A DNA stretch of 64,000 bases from Haloarcula laminariae (GTDB lineage Archaea; Halobacteriota; Halobacteria; Halobacteriales; Haloarculaceae), in the NCBI RefSeq assembly GCF_025457605.1, contig NZ_JAMZFY010000001.1, positions 682,001 to 746,000 on the forward strand, read 5' to 3'. Under the pieces are notes generated by a model. That model was not told the origin of the DNA and did no database searches. It saw only the letters and a list, made by a program, of their open reading frames with translations. The position numbers and the translations under genes were made by a program. Of the stretch, positions 1-7,797 are shown one piece after another; positions within the stretch are counted from its first letter, which is position 1, and each line of letters opens with the position of its first letter.

Positions 1-815
1 ACATGCCCGTGCAGGCGTACTTCCGCATGAACAGCGAGGGGATGGGCCAGTTCGAGCACACGCTCATCATCGCCGAGGACAACTCCGAAGTCCACTACAT
101 CGAGGGCTGTTCCGCCCCGAAGTACTCCGCGTTCAACCTCCACAGCGGCGGCGTGGAAGTGTTCGTCGGCGAGAACGCCCACGTTCAGTACTCGACGGTA
201 CAGAACTGGTCGAAGAACACCTACAACCTCAACACCAAGCGCGCCATCTGCGAGGCAGAGGGGACGATGGAGTGGGTCTCGGGCTCGATGGGCTCGAAGG
301 CCACGATGCTGTACCCGTCGACGGTCCTCAAGGGGCCGGGCGCGACGGACAACCACATCACCATCGCCATGGCCGGCGAGGGGCAGGACATCGACACCGG
401 CGCGAAGGTCTACCACAACGCGCCCGACACGAAGTCCACCATCGAATCCAAGTCCATCAGCAAGGACGGCGGCCGCACGAACTACCGCGGGCTCGTCCAC
501 ATCGCCGACGGCGCCGAGGACTCCTCGACCGCAGTCGAGTGTGACGCGCTGATGTTCGACAACGAGTCGACCTCCGACACGATGCCGTACATGGAGATTC
601 AGGAGTCGAAAGTCGACGTTGCCCACGAGGCCACCGTCGGCAAGATCGGCGACGAGGACGTCTTCTATCTGCAGTCCCGCGGACTGGACGACGACGACGC
701 GAAGCAGATGATCGTCGCCGGCTTCATCGAGCCGATCACGGAGGAGCTGCCCATCGAGTACGCCGTCGAACTGAACCGCCTCATCGAACTGGAGATGGAG
801 GGGTCGCTCGGATAA
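1..815 (+). CDS. sufB: SufB, Fe-S cluster assembly scaffold (5' end outside window)
   Basis: The C-terminal ~270 residues of SufB, the scaffold subunit of the SufBCD complex that builds Fe-S clusters in the cytoplasm. Family text is clear: VPVQAYFRMN-type segment at the start, a repetitive right-handed beta-helix core, and a C-terminal helical domain with the MIVAGFIEP segment that normally contacts SufC. The first ATG in view lies inside the conserved body, so the true start is upstream. It ends two bases before the ATG of sufD, so the genes are co-transcribed; sufC is expected just upstream. No oddity seen. Confidence 0.96.
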   Translation, partial: MPVQAYFRMNSEGMGQFEHTLIIAEDNSEVHYIEGCSAPKYSAFNLHSGGVEVFVGENAHVQYSTVQNWSKNTYNLNTKRAICEAEGTMEWVSGSMGSKATMLYPSTVLKGPGATDNHITIAMAGEGQDIDTGAKVYHNAPDTKSTIESKSISKDGGRTNYRGLVHIADGAEDSSTAVECDALMFDNESTSDTMPYMEIQESKVDVAHEATVGKIGDEDVFYLQSRGLDDDDAKQMIVAGFIEPITEELPIEYAVELNRLIELEMEGSLG

Positions 816-817
816 CC

Positions 818-2029
818 ATGAGCACGCAGGTACACGCAACACTCAGCGAAGACGCAGTCGAACAGATATCCGAGGACCTCGGCGAGCCCGAGTGGCTGCT
901 GGAGACCCGGAGGGAGGCCCTCGCGGCCCTCGACGGGCTGGAGATGCCGGACGTCATCCAGACGCCGGGCCGCAAGTGGACGAACCTCGACGCGCTCGAC
1001 TACGAGTCCCTCGTCGACCCCCTGGAGTACGCCCAGGACAAGGACCGCATCGACGCCGAGGGCGTCGACGTGCTCTCCTGGAGCGACGCGCTCGACGAGC
1101 ACGGCGACCTCATCGAGGACCACTTCGGCTCCGTCGTCGACCCACAGCGGGACTACCTCACCGCGCTGTCGACCGCGCTGTTCTCGGCCGGCACAGTGGT
1201 GTACGTCCCCGAGGGCGTCGACGCCGAGGACGTGAAGATTCGGACCACGATGAACAGCCGGTCGCTGTTCAACTACACGCTCGTCATCGCCGAGGACTCG
1301 GCATCCGTCACTATCCTGGAGCGCCAGACGACCGGGACGGACGTCGACGGCGACCAGTACTACTCCGGCGTCGTCGAGGCCGTCGCGGGCGAGAACGCCT
1401 ACGTCCAGTACGGGACGCTCCAGAACCTCTCCGACGAGTCGTACAACTACCAGGTCAAGCGGGGCCACGCCGACACCTACGGCACCGTTGACTGGATAGA
1501 GGGCAACATGGGCTCGCGCCTGACGAAGTCGAGCGTCGAGACCCGACTGCTGGGGGACTCCTCGGAGTCGAAAATCGTCGGGGCCTTCTTCGGCCACGAC
1601 GACCAGCACGTCGACATCGCGGCCCGCGTGTGGCACGAGGCCGAGCACACCGTCGCCGACCTCGTCACCCGGGGCGTGCTCGACGACGAGGCCCGCTCGG
1701 TGTACGAGGGCGTCCAGGACGTCGGCCGAGAGGCGTGGGACACCAGCTCCTACCAGCGCGAGAACACGCTGATGCTCTCGGACGACTCCGAGGCCGACGC
1801 CTCCCCGAAGCTCATCATCAACAACCACGACACCGAGGCCTCCCACTCCGCGACGGTGGGTCAGGTCGACGCCGAGGAGATGTTCTACATGACCTCCCGC
1901 GGTGTCGACCCCGAGAAGGCCAAGAACATGCTCGTCGAGGGCTTCTTCGTCCCCGTCATGGAGGAAGTCGCCGTCGACGAGCTCCGCGAGGACCTCGACC
2001 AGCTCATCTACGAGCGGCTGCGTGAATAG
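818..2029 (+). CDS. sufD: SufD, Fe-S cluster assembly protein
   Basis: A 403-residue paralogue of SufB that pairs with it and SufC in the SUF Fe-S assembly complex. The central beta-helix (about residues 130-370) aligns by eye with the preceding SufB, including the NAYVQYGTLQNLS segment (SufB has NAHVQYSTVQNWS) and the terminal MLVEGFFVPV segment. Residues 1-110 form the extra helical N-terminal domain expected of SufD. The ATG follows the sufB stop by two bases, which fixes the start and implies translational coupling. Some annotations would label either paralogue simply SufB/SufD. Confidence 0.95.
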   Translation: MSTQVHATLSEDAVEQISEDLGEPEWLLETRREALAALDGLEMPDVIQTPGRKWTNLDALDYESLVDPLEYAQDKDRIDAEGVDVLSWSDALDEHGDLIEDHFGSVVDPQRDYLTALSTALFSAGTVVYVPEGVDAEDVKIRTTMNSRSLFNYTLVIAEDSASVTILERQTTGTDVDGDQYYSGVVEAVAGENAYVQYGTLQNLSDESYNYQVKRGHADTYGTVDWIEGNMGSRLTKSSVETRLLGDSSESKIVGAFFGHDDQHVDIAARVWHEAEHTVADLVTRGVLDDEARSVYEGVQDVGREAWDTSSYQRENTLMLSDDSEADASPKLIINNHDTEASHSATVGQVDAEEMFYMTSRGVDPEKAKNMLVEGFFVPVMEEVAVDELREDLDQLIYERLRE

Positions 2030-2300
2030 CCCGACGGGCTATGAACGCAAGCACGTGAGAGCGCCGCTCTCACGGCGTCTTCGGGAGTGACGTAGTCACG
2101 ACCGAAGGCTCACCAGGGCTTGCTCTGCTGGCGTCTGCGCGAATGAAGTGAGCGCGGGCTCGCGGGAGCTTTGCTCCCGCGGCGTCTGCGTGCGTAACGA
2201 GGCCGCGTAGCGACCTCGATTTTCGAGCGGTGTAACCGCGAGTGTGACGGGAAGGACGGCTCGCCGGAGCTGTCTCCGACGGCTCCGTCACCGCCGCGTT
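2030..2300. repeat. Cluster of short palindromes downstream of sufD
   Basis: This 270-base gene-free stretch is packed with inverted repeats: 10-base arms at 2054-2063/2065-2074, a nested pair around GTGAC-GTA-GTCAC (2087-2099) with an outer TTCGG/CCGAA stem, 9-base arms CGCGGGAGC/GCTCCCGCG around TTT (2161-2181), CGAGG/CCTCG at 2198-2218, and GCGGT/ACCGC further on. Three hairpins are followed by the same GGCGTCT string (about 2074, 2131, 2181), giving a modular look. It may act as a terminator region or be a degenerate mobile palindromic element; no ORF is convincing. Confidence 0.75.
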
Positions 2301-2308
2301 TCTGATGT

Positions 2309-2326
2309 ATCAAAACGCGTTTTGAT
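2309..2326. promoter_or_regulatory. Perfect 18-bp palindrome upstream of membrane-protein gene
   Basis: ATCAAAACGCGTTTTGAT is a perfect palindrome 42 bases upstream of the ATG at 2368. A weak TATA-like CCTCAATAGG follows at about 2338, roughly 28 bases from the ATG, so the palindrome sits just upstream of the core promoter, as expected for an operator of a dimeric winged-helix regulator. A half-site-like CGTTTTG recurs at 3178-3184, upstream of the ArsR-like gene at 3247. Binding by that regulator is inference. Confidence 0.55.
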
Positions 2327-2367
2327 TCTCCGGCCGCCTCAATAGGGGAGCGTTCGAAGCGTCTCGT

Positions 2368-3177
2368 ATGGCCGTGTTCGAGTCATTTCGCGACGGTTGG
2401 ACTGCGCTCAGAACGACTCCCGGGCTGTTACTCGCCGGCGGACTGCTGGTCGCGCTCTCGCTCGTGGGCGCACTGGACCTGGGGACCGCCGAACCGGGCG
2501 CGGACCTGGCGGTGGCCCTCGCCCTCCCGTTCGCACTCGGGGGCTTCCTCGCGACGGCAGTCACGGCGGTTCGGGGCGGCGAGTGCTCGCTGCGCTCGTT
2601 CCTCCGGGCCGGCGCGGCGAACTACCTCCGGCTCGTCGGTGCGGCGGTGCTGTTCGTCCTCGGCGTCGGGCTGGTGATGGCCGCCTCTACGGCGGTCGGC
2701 TTCGTCCCGGTCGTCCTGGTCGCGGTCGCTGGCTTCACCGAGGTCGCAGCGCTGAGCGCGGGGCTGGGGGCCGCGGTGAGCTTCGTGGCCACGCTGGTCG
2801 CACTCGCCGCGGCGCCCCTGTTCCTGCAGTTCTCCGCTCCCGCCATCGTCGCCGAAGACCGGGGCGTGGTGGATGCGTTCCGGCGAAGCGGCGGGCTCGT
2901 TCGCCGGAACCTCGGCAGCACCGTCGGCTTCACGCTGCTGTGGGCGCTGGCCGTCGAGTTCGTCCCCACGCTCGGGCCGCTGCTCGACTCGGGGGGCGTC
3001 GGCCTCCCAGTCGCTTTCCCGGCCACCGTCGCCGTCGTGGGCATCGTTTCGGTGGTGGGGCTGACGTACTGCTACACGGTGTACGTGGCCTACTTCCTCC
3101 GACTGACGGGCACGCTGCCGGTGCGAGACCGAGGGCCGGGACGTGTCGACCCCGACTCGCCTGTCGGCACACAGTAA
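2368..3177 (+). CDS. Polytopic membrane protein (DUF7847-like)
   Basis: A 269-residue protein with about six to seven hydrophobic segments (residues ~20-37, 49-67, 84-104, 112-155 as two, 180-205, 212-245) and a short hydrophilic tail. A soluble loop around residues 160-178 contains VVDAFRRSGGLVRRN, a pattern seen in haloarchaeal DUF7847-type membrane proteins. Function is unknown. The gene at 3696 encodes a protein of similar plan, and an ArsR-like gene lies between them. The start is the ATG with a TATA-like element about 28 bases upstream. Confidence 0.85.
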   Translation: MAVFESFRDGWTALRTTPGLLLAGGLLVALSLVGALDLGTAEPGADLAVALALPFALGGFLATAVTAVRGGECSLRSFLRAGAANYLRLVGAAVLFVLGVGLVMAASTAVGFVPVVLVAVAGFTEVAALSAGLGAAVSFVATLVALAAAPLFLQFSAPAIVAEDRGVVDAFRRSGGLVRRNLGSTVGFTLLWALAVEFVPTLGPLLDSGGVGLPVAFPATVAVVGIVSVVGLTYCYTVYVAYFLRLTGTLPVRDRGPGRVDPDSPVGTQ

Positions 3178-3246
3178 CGTTTTGTCGATGGGCCGACACA
3201 GCGGTGATACCGGCGACCTGCCGACGGATATCGACGCTACCTACAT

Positions 3247-3699
3247 ATGGGACGACTTCTGCCGACAGAGACGGACGCATCGGTCGAACGGAGCGAGGAG
3301 CCGTCGGTGCTGTGTATCGACGACGAGGAGACCAGCGAGGTGTTCGCGGCGCTGGGCTCGGAGACGGCGCAGGCGGTCTTTCGCCTGTTGAACGAGGAGC
3401 CGGCGACGCCCGCGACTGTCGCCGAGCGCCTGGAGATGTCGGTCCAGAACGTCCACTACCACCTCGGAAACCTGTCGGAGGCCGGCCTCATCGAGGTGGT
3501 CGACACCTGCTACTCGGAGAAGGGCCGCGAGATGGACGTGTTCGTCGTCGCCGAGGACCCGACGCTGGTCTTTCTGGGGACGAGCGACGACCGGACGGCG
3601 ATGAAACGCGCCTTCGAGTCGTTCGCGTCGTTCGCCGGCCTCTCCCCGCTGCTTGCGACACTCGGGGAAGTGAGCTCGTGGGTGTTCGGCGACGAATGA
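3247..3699 (+). CDS. ArsR-like winged-helix transcription regulator
   Basis: A 150-residue cytoplasmic DNA-binding protein. Residues ~28-80 form a winged helix: FAALGSETAQAVFRLLNEEP, then ATVAERLEMSVQNVHYHLGNL as recognition helices and a wing ending EKGREMDVFVV. The C-terminal ~50 residues may be a dimerisation or sensor part. Its stop overlaps the ATG of the next membrane gene (ATGA), so the two are coupled. A plausible role is control of the two flanking membrane proteins through the palindrome at 2309-2326; this is inferred from context only. No metal-binding cysteine motif is visible. Confidence 0.87.
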   Translation: MGRLLPTETDASVERSEEPSVLCIDDEETSEVFAALGSETAQAVFRLLNEEPATPATVAERLEMSVQNVHYHLGNLSEAGLIEVVDTCYSEKGREMDVFVVAEDPTLVFLGTSDDRTAMKRAFESFASFAGLSPLLATLGEVSSWVFGDE

Positions 3700-4586
3700 C
3701 CGGCGGCGACGGGCGGGGTCCGTCCGGAACTGGCGGGCTCCCGATTCGGCGGGACGCGGAGACCGACGGCTGTAGCTGTCTGGACTGCCGGAACGTCGAC
3801 GCGGCGACGACCCGGCGGAGCCTGTTCGATACAGTCCGGTGGGGCTGGCGGCTCTGCCGAGCGTATCCGTCGGTTCTCGTCCTCGGCGCGGCCCTCGTCA
3901 CGATGGGCACGCTCGTCGACACTGTCGGCGTCCGGGTTCTCCCGACGCCGGTCGTGTCGCTGCTCTCGCTCGTAGTCACTGTCGGGTTCTTCGTGGGGCT
4001 CAGAGCGTACGTGGCGACGCTCGCCGCGCGGGAACTCACCGGGAGCACGCTGTCACCGTGGCCGTGGTGCCGGCGGGCCATCGGCCGGGCGCTCCTGCTG
4101 GTCGCGGTGCTTCTGGGACTCGTGTTCGCGCTCTCGATGCTCTCGACGGTGGTCACCACCGTTCTGTTCGGGGTCCTGCTCCTCGCCGACGTACAGTCTG
4201 CCCTCCCGAGCCTCGGACAGCCCGCCTTCTTCGCGGTGATTGCGACGAGTGTCGTCGTGCTGGTGGCCCCCCTGCTGTTGATGGTGTTCAAGTGCTGGTT
4301 CGCGTTGGAGGCGTGCCTCATCGGACGGTACGGGCCAATCGACGCCGTCCGCGTGAGCTGGGGGATGACGACGGCCTACCGCAGGAAGCTACTCAGGCTC
4401 GTCGCCGCGGTCGTCGTCACTCTCGGGATTAGCTACGTCGACGGCGTCACACCGTCGCTCTCCGGTGACCCCGGCACGCTGCTTACGGGTCTCCAGACGG
4501 CGCTGGGAGCGCTCGGCCAACTGAGCGCGGTGCTGTGGTTCGCCGTCACCGCCCATCTCTACGTGCAGAGTATCGTCGACAGCTGA
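3696..4586 (+). CDS. Polytopic membrane protein with N-terminal Cys cluster
   Basis: A 296-residue protein starting at the ATG that overlaps the preceding stop. The first ~45 residues are hydrophilic and include CSCLDC, a possible metal- or redox-active cluster. About six transmembrane segments follow. The segment FDTVRWGWRLCRAYPSVLVL resembles FESFRDGWTALRTTPGLLLA at the start of the protein at 2368, so the two look like distant paralogues. A long open frame extends far upstream of 3696 but translates to Arg/Gly-rich text and overlaps the two real genes. Function is unknown. Confidence 0.8.
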   Translation: MTGGDGRGPSGTGGLPIRRDAETDGCSCLDCRNVDAATTRRSLFDTVRWGWRLCRAYPSVLVLGAALVTMGTLVDTVGVRVLPTPVVSLLSLVVTVGFFVGLRAYVATLAARELTGSTLSPWPWCRRAIGRALLLVAVLLGLVFALSMLSTVVTTVLFGVLLLADVQSALPSLGQPAFFAVIATSVVVLVAPLLLMVFKCWFALEACLIGRYGPIDAVRVSWGMTTAYRRKLLRLVAAVVVTLGISYVDGVTPSLSGDPGTLLTGLQTALGALGQLSAVLWFAVTAHLYVQSIVDS

Positions 4587-4688
4587 GACGGGGGCTCGTC
4601 GTACAGTGCTGGGGCCGGGAGTCGGTGCCAGCCGGACCGTCGCGATAGCGTTCCGGGCGAACCGCGGTCGACAGGCGGGCCCGGACAG

Positions 4689-4705
4689 GGAACCGCTTAA
4701 GTTCC
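4689..4705. promoter_or_regulatory. Inverted repeat over TATA-like box of the ferritin-like/SirR operon
   Basis: GGAAC-CGCTTAA-GTTCC forms an inverted repeat whose centre holds a TATA-like CTTAA, 53-69 bases upstream of the GTG at 4758. A DtxR-family gene is second in this operon, so autoregulation at this site is a reasonable guess; only the symmetry and position are seen. Confidence 0.45.
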
Positions 4706-4757
4706 GTCCTCCCCGACGATTGCCTATGATTGTATCGTGTCGCCCGGAGGTGGGCCG

Positions 4758-5240
4758 GTGAGTCTGACACAGCCGCTCGCTTCGGACCACCAGCTCGCCC
4801 GCCTGCTCCAGATAGGTATCGTCCTGGAGGAGGTCATCGAAGCGAGAGCCACCAAACACGTGGCAGCGACCCGCATCGACGACGACGCACAGCTTCACGC
4901 CCTGCTCGACGAGGCGTCGGCGGAGTCGGCCGAGCACCGTCGCCGCCTGGAGGCGCTCGTCGAGGAACTGGACGCGGAGACCGTCCCCTTCGAGGAGATA
5001 CAGACGCTCGTCGAGGCGCAGTACGAGGCCGACGAGGACTTCGACGGCGTACTGTACGACCAGCTCTGCAACGAGGAGACGGCCTACAAGTTCTACGACG
5101 ACCTCATCGGCGCCATCGAGGCGTCGGAGACCGACTTCAGTATCGACCGCGAGCAGCTACTCGACGTCCTGACGACTATCCGCGAGGAAGAGGCCGACGG
5201 CGTCGAGGACGTGACTGAACTCATGGAGGCACGACAATGA
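4758..5240 (+). CDS. Ferritin-like helical protein preceding SirR
   Basis: About 160 residues, almost all helical. Acidic and histidine residues are spaced as in ferritin-like four-helix bundles: EEVIEARATKHVAA, ESAEHRRRLEALVEEL, EAQYEADEDFDGVLYD, EETAYKFYDDLI. GTG at 4758 is preferred over GTG at 4737 because GGAGGTG lies five bases upstream. The stop overlaps the ATG of the DtxR-family gene, so the two are translated together. A role in binding or sensing Fe or Mn together with that regulator is likely but inferred. The di-metal ligands cannot be assigned with certainty by eye. Confidence 0.72.
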   Translation: MSLTQPLASDHQLARLLQIGIVLEEVIEARATKHVAATRIDDDAQLHALLDEASAESAEHRRRLEALVEELDAETVPFEEIQTLVEAQYEADEDFDGVLYDQLCNEETAYKFYDDLIGAIEASETDFSIDREQLLDVLTTIREEEADGVEDVTELMEARQ

Positions 5241-5671
5241 ACACGCAGGCGCAGTATCTGAAGGCGATATATCTCACCCAGCAACAGGCCGACGGGCCCG
5301 CGTCGACCGGCGACGTGGCGAACCTCCTCGACGTGAGCCCCGCCAGCGCCAACGAGATGATAGGCAAACTCGAAGACCGAGGCCTGCTGGACCACGAGAA
5401 GTACAAGGGCGTCGACCTCACTGACGAGGGCATCACACAGGCCCGAGACGCCCTACAGAACTACTGTATCATCGAGCGCTTCCTCATCGAGGTCCTGGAA
5501 GTCGAGGAGTTCCGGGCCGAAGCCAAGGCGCTGGAGGGGGTCATCGACGAGACCGTCGCCGAACGGCTCGACACCATCATCGACCGCGAACCGCAGTGTC
5601 CCGACTGTTTCAACGCCGAGGACGACGTCTGCGGGCTCGTCGACGTCGAAGCCGAAGTGAGCAGCGACTGA
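5237..5671 (+). CDS. sirR: DtxR/MntR-family metal-dependent repressor (SirR-like)
   Basis: A 144-residue cytoplasmic regulator. The N-terminal winged helix (residues ~1-62: YLKAIYLTQQQ, TGDVANLLDVSPASANEMIGKLEDRGLL) is typical of DtxR/MntR. The dimerisation and metal-binding domain follows (QNYCIIERFLIEVLEVEE). No SH3-like third domain is present, so it has the short MntR/SirR form. The tail has a cysteine cluster, CPDCFNAEDDVCG, which is unusual and might bind metal. It overlaps the upstream ferritin-like gene by four bases. The usual inverted EAHxxEH ligands are not all obvious, so Fe versus Mn specificity is open. Confidence 0.88.
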   Translation: MNTQAQYLKAIYLTQQQADGPASTGDVANLLDVSPASANEMIGKLEDRGLLDHEKYKGVDLTDEGITQARDALQNYCIIERFLIEVLEVEEFRAEAKALEGVIDETVAERLDTIIDREPQCPDCFNAEDDVCGLVDVEAEVSSD

Positions 5672-5721
5672 CTCTCGAAGCGTTCAAGTGCGCTCCAGCG
5701 GTTTGTAGATTCGCGGCTCGG

Positions 5722-5794
5722 AGTCCCGTGGTGTAGTGGCCAATCATATGGGCCTTTGGAGCCCATGACGGCGGTTCGAATCCGCCCGGGACTA
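5722..5794 (+). tRNA. tRNA-Gln (anticodon TTG)
   Basis: A 73-base cloverleaf. Acceptor arm AGTCCCG (5722-5728) pairs with CGGGACT (5787-5793), with discriminator A at 5794. The anticodon stem TGGGC/GCCCA encloses loop CTTTGGA, giving TTG. The T stem GGCGG/CCGCC (5770-5774/5782-5786) encloses TTCGAAT. No intron, and CCA is not encoded. Confidence 0.95.
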
Positions 5795-5825
5795 TTCTGC
5801 GACGAACGTACGTGAAGAGCGAATA

Positions 5826-5838
5826 GCCCGAGACTATT
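5826..5838 (+). repeat. Near-copy of the tRNA-Gln 3' end in an AT-rich stretch
   Basis: GCCCGAGACTATT matches 12 of 13 bases of the tRNA-Gln 3' end and flank (GCCCGGGACTATT, 5784-5796) 42 bases downstream. The following ~80 bases are unusually AT-rich for this genome. This could be a decayed attachment site left after excision of an integrated element, or chance. Confidence 0.35.
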
Positions 5839-5920
5839 GGAAAATCACAATATCTCTATCCTGGAATTTCACCCTTCTAACCGATAATTCTCACTGCTAG
5901 CGGAGATAAGACAGCTTAAT

Positions 5921-6649
5921 CTACATATACGCCGCGTCCCACCGAACCGGTTTCCGAACGTTCCCACACGACTCACACTCGATGCGCCCCATCGAATCCA
6001 TGGCGAGAGCGAGCGTGTTGCAGTTGCTACAGAAGTACCCGTAGCGGTCGTCGCCCTCGCGTTCGCTGAAGACCACGTGGAAGGTGGCCTTGGAGCCGCG
6101 TTCGTGGTTGTCGTGGTCGACGTAGACCGTGCGGCTGTCGGGGGCCTCGATGGCTTCACGGCCCCACCGCTCGGACTCGGCGTAGATGTTCTCGACGTAG
6201 CTCTCCCCGTCGATTTCGACGGTGTCGGTGCCGACCTGGTGGAACCCCCGCTGTCCGTAGAACTCGTTCCCGCCGGTGTTCTCGGCCAGCACCCGTCCGC
6301 GGAGGTTCATCACGTCGAGTTGCTCCAGCGCCCCGCGGGTCGCCTCGAACAGGTCGGTGGCGATGCCCTCGCCGCGGCGGGTGGGGTCGACGTGGAGCCA
6401 CAGCAGTGTGGCCGTGTTGGCCGTGGCGACGAGACTCTCCGAGAAGGCGACCACCTGACCCGCGTCGTCGGCGACGAGCAACACGTGGTCGGGGTCGGAA
6501 AGCATCGTCGCTAGTCGGTCCTCGTCGTACCACTCCTCGATAGCGCTGGTGATTGCCTGCGGTCCCAGCGAGTACGATGCCCCAAGCGACCGGCGCGCGA
6601 CGTCCCGGATGGCGGGACCGTCGGCCGGTCTGGCGCGGCGGAACTCCAT
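5921..6649 (-). CDS. GNAT acetyltransferase with C-terminal zinc ribbon
   Basis: A 242-residue protein. Residues ~1-145 are a GNAT acetyltransferase fold: MEFRRARPADGPAIRDVARR opens it, LLWLHVDPTRRGEGIATDLF gives the acetyl-CoA loop, and LAENTGGNEFYGQRGFHQVG the final strands. The C-terminal part ends in a CxxC...CxxC zinc ribbon (CSNCN near residue 208, CESCG near 225). The substrate is unknown; the ribbon suggests a protein or nucleic-acid target, which is inference. It reads toward the tRNA-Gln gene. The ATG at 6649 matches the conserved GNAT N-terminus. Confidence 0.85.
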   Translation of the reverse strand: MEFRRARPADGPAIRDVARRSLGASYSLGPQAITSAIEEWYDEDRLATMLSDPDHVLLVADDAGQVVAFSESLVATANTATLLWLHVDPTRRGEGIATDLFEATRGALEQLDVMNLRGRVLAENTGGNEFYGQRGFHQVGTDTVEIDGESYVENIYAESERWGREAIEAPDSRTVYVDHDNHERGSKATFHVVFSEREGDDRYGYFCSNCNTLALAMDSMGRIECESCGNVRKPVRWDAAYM

Positions 6650-7080
6650 ACGTCCCTGTCATCACGAACGGACATAAACCCACAGTCCAGTTGACCGGTC
6701 GGTCCGACGAAACTATCGGGCCTGAGTTATTTCGAAGAAACACTTATACTCCTGGACGCATGAGCTACAATTACACATGGAGGTTGATTATCACACACAG
6801 ATGGAGAGGATAACTGTCTGAACTAGGGAGTCGTGTCTCGCCGGCCGATGCCTGCCGGCTGCCCGCCGAGATGGCCCCTTAGCGTCCCACGCGCCGCCGG
6901 ACCGGTTCCGGTCCCCGCTCGCGATGGGCGCTCGCTCAACCATACCGCCACTCTCGGCACCGCTGTTTTCCGCCAGTCAGTATGTATTCGTGACCGCTGA
7001 GGGTGTCGTAACGCTAAAGAGTCGAACGGACCTTCGTATTTGTAAGATGAATACCGGAACCTATCGCCGGAGGTGTCGCT
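6650..7080. other. Intergenic region with an orphan promoter-like element
   Basis: There is no convincing gene in these ~430 bases. At 6735-6830 the composition becomes AT-rich, with a TATA-like CACTTATACTCC (about 6739-6750) and, about 30 bases on, ATG at 6777 opening only a 14-codon frame. This may be the promoter of a small RNA, a short leader peptide or a truncated gene. A GCCGGC palindrome pair follows near 6840-6862. The right end carries GGAGGTG, the ribosome-binding site of the HD gene. Confidence 0.4.
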
Positions 7081-7797
7081 GTGGGCGTCGAGATTAGGGA
7101 GTCACCAGTCTCGGACGAGACCTTCGACGCGATGCGGGAGTTCGTCCACGACTACCTGGCTGCCAGTGTCGAGAACGAGGAGGAGGGCGGCCGGATGCGC
7201 TGGTACCCCTGGCACTCCGCGGAGTATCGGTTCAACCACATCCTCAACGTCGTCGACATCTCGACGACTATCGCCGAGCGCGAGGGGGCAAACGTCGACG
7301 TCACCCGTGTGGCGGCTCTGTTCCACGACATCGCGAAGCTAGAGGCCGAACAGGACGTCCACGCCGAAGCCGGCGCCCGCATCGCTCGGGAGTATCTCGA
7401 AGCCCACGGTGACTACCCCGAGTCGTTCGTCGACCAGGTGTGCCGGTCGGTCGAGGAACACTCCTACCAGGGGGACCTCTCGGACCTCTCCCTGGAGACG
7501 CAGTGTCTCATCGAGGCGGACATCCTCGACAAGGTCGGTGCCAACGGAACGGCGCTGATGTTGCTGCGGATGGGCTACGAATCACGGACGCACATGGACG
7601 CCGCGGAGATGGTCGACCGCGTCATCGAGCGCGGCGAGGACGCCAGCGAGCGCGTCGAGAGCGACACCGCCGAGTCGCTCGTCCACCAGCGGCTCAAACG
7701 AACCCGGTGGTTCCAGGAGTGGCTGGAGATGGAGGTCGCCGAGATGGAGGCCGAAGAGAGCCTCGACGACGTCGCGACCGGGATGGGCGACTCCTAG
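7081..7797 (+). CDS. HD-domain phosphohydrolase
   Basis: A 238-residue soluble protein with an HD metal-dependent phosphohydrolase domain. The ligands are visible as FNHILNVVDIS (first His, ~residue 52), ALFHDIAKLEAEQDVHAEAGARIA (the HD doublet ~83 and a following His) and LIEADILDKVGA (a later Asp). Such enzymes cleave nucleotide or cyclic-nucleotide phosphates; the substrate here cannot be told. The GTG start is chosen because GGAGGTG precedes it by a few bases. The C-terminus is strongly acidic. It overlaps the convergent LysE gene by four bases. Confidence 0.85.
   Translation: MGVEIRESPVSDETFDAMREFVHDYLAASVENEEEGGRMRWYPWHSAEYRFNHILNVVDISTTIAEREGANVDVTRVAALFHDIAKLEAEQDVHAEAGARIAREYLEAHGDYPESFVDQVCRSVEEHSYQGDLSDLSLETQCLIEADILDKVGANGTALMLLRMGYESRTHMDAAEMVDRVIERGEDASERVESDTAESLVHQRLKRTRWFQEWLEMEVAEMEAEESLDDVATGMGDS

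Noticed and set aside
665-1846. Long minus-strand frame (393 codons) opposite sufB/sufD
   Set aside because: Val/Gly/Arg-rich shadow of a high-GC gene; the plus strand has full SufD similarity.
2397-3695. N-terminal extension of the frame ending at 4586
   Set aside because: Overlaps two real genes in another frame and translates to Arg/Gly/Pro-rich text; the ATG at 3696 with ATGA overlap is the sensible start.
6760-6813. 17-codon frame beginning MSYNYTWRL
   Set aside because: Too close to the TATA-like box to be the leaderless start and no protein-like features; kept only as part of the intergenic note.
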